From the IMG/VR virus record IMGVR_UViG_3300010430_000428, positions 1 to 24,896 of that record: a stretch of 24,896 nucleotides of DNA. The stretch is one strand, 5' to 3'. The position numbers and the translations under genes are program-made. Below are positions 22,257 through 24,896 of the stretch, piece after piece. The notes beneath the pieces were generated by a model. It made no database searches. It had not been told where the DNA came from and was given only the letters and a program-made list of their open reading frames with translations. Source of the DNA: a virus. The stretch's first letter is position 1. Every line of letters starts with the position of its first letter.

Positions 22257-22661
22257 ATGAAGATATTACTGCGGCACTCTGGCGGCGTGTCCGCCATTTT
22301 TGTTATTACGTTCATGGCGCTTGTCTTGTGTAGTTCAAAAGCGCGGGCGCAAGACGCGCCGCTCGATGGGGCGATTCTCGATTGGGATTCCAGCGGACAG
22401 TACGCGGAGTTTTATAACGTATACCGCGCACCGCAGGGGGCGGACGATTCGTGCCCTACTTATCCGGCTGGATTTACTGCCGTTGGCCGGGTAGACGCGC
22501 CGGCGCTCACTTACACCGATGGGCCGCTGGCCTTTGGTCAAACGTACTGTTGGCACGTAACAGCCGCGAACGCCGACGAAGAAAGTGACGCGAGCGGTCT
22601 TGTTATAAAGAGGATCGCCTACCCAAAGCCACTGCCCCCTGCGAATTTGCGGGTTCGCTAG
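22257..22661 (+). CDS. secreted FN3-like protein
   Basis: ATG 22257 follows AGAGGGG (22244-22250). The 134-residue product has a basic start, a hydrophobic core (about 10-26) and an ARA-QD signal peptidase I site near residue 31. The mature part looks like one fibronectin type III domain: LDWDSSG, YNVYRAP, TYTDGP, YCWHVTAAN. Two Cys (in DSCPTY and TYCWHV) may form a disulfide, fitting export to the periplasm. A Sec-exported single FN3 protein is unusual for a phage late gene; a lysogeny-type moron or adhesion role is possible. Confidence 0.7.
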   Translation: MKILLRHSGGVSAIFVITFMALVLCSSKARAQDAPLDGAILDWDSSGQYAEFYNVYRAPQGADDSCPTYPAGFTAVGRVDAPALTYTDGPLAFGQTYCWHVTAANADEESDASGLVIKRIAYPKPLPPANLRVR

Positions 22662-22697
22662 AGGCGGGGCATTCGATAATCATCAGGTGCAGAAAGC

Positions 22698-23192
22698 ATG
22701 ACTGACGACAACACAACGCTAGGCGAACTGAAGGCGCGGGCCATCCACGCCAGCACGGCGCGGCATGGCGCCTTTGGCAATCTCGGTTTTCGGCCAATGC
22801 GGTTTAACAAGCCGGGAGATTATGTGCGCCTGCACTGCCATAACTTCGACCACAACATAATTGTATTCAGTGGCACGTTTCACATTTGGGGGCGGGAGGT
22901 CAAGAACATTGATGCGCCAGACCATACGCTCGTAATGGTTCCCGGTGAGGAATGGCCCGAGGAAGGCGAGACGTGGCGCTTTGTTGGGCCAGAAAAAGAA
23001 GTAGTGCTGAGGGCTCCGTCGCTCGGGCTGGTGCGCGCGGGATGGGCTCACAAGTTCTTGTGTGTGGAGGGTCCAGGTCTTGCCGCTTGCGCGTTTGCTG
23101 TCCGTAATACAGATGGTGAAGTCGTCACGCGCATGGAGCGGTGGGATGGTAATAGCGCGTTCATGGGTCAGCCGGGGCGAGGTGGTAAGTAA
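22698..23192 (+). CDS. cupin-fold protein
   Basis: The 164-residue protein has cupin motif 1 in exact spacing: G40-x5-H46-x-H48-x3-H52-x6-G59, with His in place of the usual Glu. AGWAHKF (H118) supplies the His of motif 2. Four His could hold a metal (Fe, Mn, Ni or Zn). The role in the phage is unknown: an enzyme acting on sugars, or a virion part. Codon use differs from the late genes (more CTG, no GAGCTC), suggesting acquisition. The start is ATG 22698 with a weak AGGTG upstream. Confidence 0.7.
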   Translation: MTDDNTTLGELKARAIHASTARHGAFGNLGFRPMRFNKPGDYVRLHCHNFDHNIIVFSGTFHIWGREVKNIDAPDHTLVMVPGEEWPEEGETWRFVGPEKEVVLRAPSLGLVRAGWAHKFLCVEGPGLAACAFAVRNTDGEVVTRMERWDGNSAFMGQPGRGGK

Positions 23193-23194
23193 AT

Positions 23195-23671
23195 ATGGCT
23201 CAACTGGTTGTCATGACTGTTAATAAGTACAGCGGCGGCGATCCGTACAAAGCGGTCAAATCAGAAGAACGCGGGGACGTAATCGCCGTTAAAGACGATA
23301 GTCATGTGTTCGGAGCTAAGGAACTGGCGAGTCCTAACTACATCATCATCCAAGTGGACGGTACCAAGGCCGAGTTCGATCACTTGCGGGAAGGTCAGCC
23401 GGGATCCTTCGAGCTGAATCCGATGCTGCGCATTAAGGCGCGCAAGATTGATCTTGACGAAATGGTGGCAGATGGTGACAAAGACATTGAGTCCGAGGCT
23501 GACTGCAAGAAGAAGTTGAAGCCAGACGGCAAAATTGATCTGAGCAAGAAGCGCAAGAAAGAGAAAATCATCAAGTCCAAAGCCTATGTGCTGAGCAAGG
23601 TGAAGGTAAAGGATAACGTGCCTGATCCTGCCGTCCTGGGGGGCGACGCCGCGCCGGGAGTGATCGGCTAG
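23195..23671 (+). CDS. lysine-rich hypothetical protein
   Basis: The 158-residue product starts two bases after the cupin stop. The N-terminal half is beta-like (VVMTVNKY, DVIAVKDDSHVFG, NYIIIQVDGT), the middle very rich in Lys and Asp (about 88-130). A pattern of MVMVTD...kRGDIVDV type occurs in small phage proteins next to fibre genes, but I cannot name a family. Its stop shares a base with the GTG start of the next gene. Confidence 0.65.
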   Translation: MAQLVVMTVNKYSGGDPYKAVKSEERGDVIAVKDDSHVFGAKELASPNYIIIQVDGTKAEFDHLREGQPGSFELNPMLRIKARKIDLDEMVADGDKDIESEADCKKKLKPDGKIDLSKKRKKEKIIKSKAYVLSKVKVKDNVPDPAVLGGDAAPGVIG

Positions 23672-24896
23672 TGGCGAAGGATCTTATCGGTTTCGGAGAG
23701 GCGTACACGGACATAGGTACGTGGTACGGAGACATCCCGAGCACACTGACGGAGCAGGAAATCGGCGCGGTCACAAATACTACCGAGTACACCGAGTCCG
23801 GGACCATTCTGACGCTTGCCGCACGCACCACGACGCCGACTAAGAATATCGTGCTGACAGCAGAGGATGGGGATAGCTTCAAGGATAACGGCAGTGTCAG
23901 AACCAACGCGCTGCGCTATAACGCGAGCAATGGTTCTGCGATCAGGGGCACGTCGGCTGCCACCATTGTCAATGGTACTGTCGATATCGACTTTACCATC
24001 AGCAATTTGCAGATCAAAGGCATCGGTACTGGTAACTACGATTCGACGTTCTATATAAGTAGCTATTCGATCACAGGCGAGACGCGCATCCTTGGAAACA
24101 TCTTGGACGGAAATGCAAATACTGGGGACTATAACTACGCTAACTTCATGGTGAAGGGGCGGGACGTAGTATTCGCTAACAACCTGTGCGTAGTGCGGGA
24201 TGGTGGGGGATTCACTACACGTAATGTGGCAGATGGTGAATTCAAGGTGCTTTACAACACCTTCATTTGTCCGTCCAACCTGACCGCAGCAGACGACGGC
24301 ATCTTAGCCGACTACCAAGGCGGCGAACTGACTGGAAATTTAATAATCGGATTCACTAATGATGTAACGGTGAATCTGAGTGCAACCTGGACCGGCAACA
24401 ACAATGCCACAACGGAGTCAGACGCGAATAGCGGATTACCTGATCCGGCAACAGACAACAACGTTTATAGCATCACGGCAACGAGCGAACTTGAATCAGT
24501 CACAGATGCCAGCGGGGCACTGGATGCGCGCGCTAAGTCAGGTGGTGATATTGACGGCGCGGGTACGCCTTCAACTACATGGTGCAGCGAAGATATCAGC
24601 GGCGCCACGCGGGACGCCAGCACTCCGACGATCGGGTGCTGGGAAATAACCGCGGCTGGCTCGAGCGCGATCGCCGGTTCGGCGGATCTGGCGCTCGGCG
24701 GATCCGGATCCGCCGCGGGTGTTGGTTCGCTTTCGGGTTCGGCAAGCTTGGCGCTCGGCGGATCTGGCGGGGCGGGCGGCCTGGGAGATCTCGCCGGCAT
24801 TATCAACGCGATTTTCTTGGCGAGCGGTTCGGTTTCCGCGGTTGGCTCGAGCGCGCTCGCCGGCTCGGCGGATCTCGCGCTCGGCGGATCCGGAAC
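23671..24896 (+). CDS. beta-helix tail fibre or spike protein, 3' end outside the window
   Basis: From GTG 23671 (GGGAG at 23656-23660) the frame stays open to the last base (408 codons), so the gene is cut by the window end. Residues about 50-330 show repeated short strands with Asn ladders (ILGNILDGN, VVFANNLCVV, LTGNLIIGF), typical of a right-handed parallel beta-helix. After IGCWE (about residues 324-328) the protein turns into Gly/Ser/Ala repeats with GSADLALGGSG units. Beta-helix fibres and spikes bind or degrade surface polysaccharides; no catalytic motif can be assigned. The repeats may be a flexible or collagen-like stalk. Codon use before 24640 is foreign to the window, and typical of it after that point. 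Confidence 0.75.
   Translation, partial: MAKDLIGFGEAYTDIGTWYGDIPSTLTEQEIGAVTNTTEYTESGTILTLAARTTTPTKNIVLTAEDGDSFKDNGSVRTNALRYNASNGSAIRGTSAATIVNGTVDIDFTISNLQIKGIGTGNYDSTFYISSYSITGETRILGNILDGNANTGDYNYANFMVKGRDVVFANNLCVVRDGGGFTTRNVADGEFKVLYNTFICPSNLTAADDGILADYQGGELTGNLIIGFTNDVTVNLSATWTGNNNATTESDANSGLPDPATDNNVYSITATSELESVTDASGALDARAKSGGDIDGAGTPSTTWCSEDISGATRDASTPTIGCWEITAAGSSAIAGSADLALGGSGSAAGVGSLSGSASLALGGSGGAGGLGDLAGIINAIFLASGSVSAVGSSALAGSADLALGGSG
24658..24893 (+). repeat. coding repeats, GSADLALGGSG units
   Basis: Three related units start near 24658, 24724 and 24844. The first and third are nearly identical over 50 bases (GGCTCGAGCGCG at the start and CGCTCGGCGGATCCGG at the end); the second is shorter and diverged. 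They lie in frame and end at the window boundary, so more copies may follow. Confidence 0.75.

Noticed and set aside
22136-22333. 65-codon frame overlapping the start of the FN3 gene
   Set aside because: It overlaps both neighbours in another frame, has no ribosome site and no pattern; the signal-peptide frame is far better.
24465-24806. Pro/Ala/Ser-rich minus-strand frame in the fibre repeats
   Set aside because: It is the complement of the Gly/Ser/Ala repeat, with low complexity and no start signal.
24658-24893. Repeats considered as a CRISPR array
   Set aside because: The units lie in frame within a coding region, are unequal in spacing and contain no unique spacers.

Overview
The window looks like about 25 kb of a tailed double-stranded DNA phage (or prophage) with a long non-contractile, siphovirus-like tail. 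The host is probably a Gram-negative bacterium, because the lysis cassette contains a nested Rz/Rz1-type spanin pair that only makes sense with an outer membrane. No tRNA, rRNA, CRISPR array, transposase or integrase was seen. DNA is moderately GC-rich and tightly packed, with many ATGA, TGATG and GTGA stop/start overlaps. Most of it carries a strong lexical signature: GAGCTC, CTCGAG, GGATCC and CGATCG words are very frequent.

Layout. (1) 1-4000, head and connector: a fused prohead protease-major capsid protein, a small protein, a lambda FII-like head-tail joining protein, a gpU-like tail terminator and the major tail tube protein, followed by a candidate terminator. (2) 4.1-11.5 kb, tail: G/GT-type tail assembly chaperones with a textbook -1 slippery heptamer and hairpin, a gpZ-like protein, a short tape measure protein, three tail-tip or fibre proteins. 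(3) 11.6-13.7 kb, lysis: a small membrane protein, an amidase endolysin with an embedded EF-hand-like loop, a holin candidate, nested i- and o-spanins, one more membrane/coiled-coil protein. (4) 13.7-14.35 kb: a conserved-looking phage protein with PPC and EHP motifs. (5) 14.3-16.2 kb, minus strand: six small genes forming an operon, read from a divergent control region at 16177-16275. (6) 16.3-18.3 kb, plus strand: a YdaS/Cro-like regulator, an unknown protein and a VirE-family P-loop ATPase. (7) 18.33-18.59 kb: a non-coding region with a perfect 11-bp hairpin, two inverted arrays of GGGACA-type 8-mers and a (CG)9 tract between them. (8) 18.6-21.1 kb: small and large (GpA-type) terminase subunits. 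(9) 21.1-24.9 kb: a virion-type protein, small unknowns, a secreted FN3-like protein, a cupin, a lysine-rich protein and a beta-helix fibre or spike gene that runs off the window end.

The gene order is that of a lambda-like late region that has been circularly permuted. The portal gene, expected between terminase and protease/capsid, is not here, so it probably lies beyond one of the two ends. Genes of groups 1-4 would be transcribed as one long late unit. The regulator and the minus-strand operon would be early or control functions. The VirE-type ATPase stands next to the repeat-rich region, which is therefore the best candidate for a replication origin or a terminase recognition (cos/pac) site. 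The segment of about 22.2-24.65 kb lacks the GAGCTC signature and looks like a more recent acquisition.

The observations I consider most worth checking are the inverted iteron/(CG)9 region, an internal start that could release free capsid protein from the protease fusion, the frameshift signal, the near-identical 20-nt leaders of the capsid and tail-tube genes, and the compositional break inside the fibre gene.
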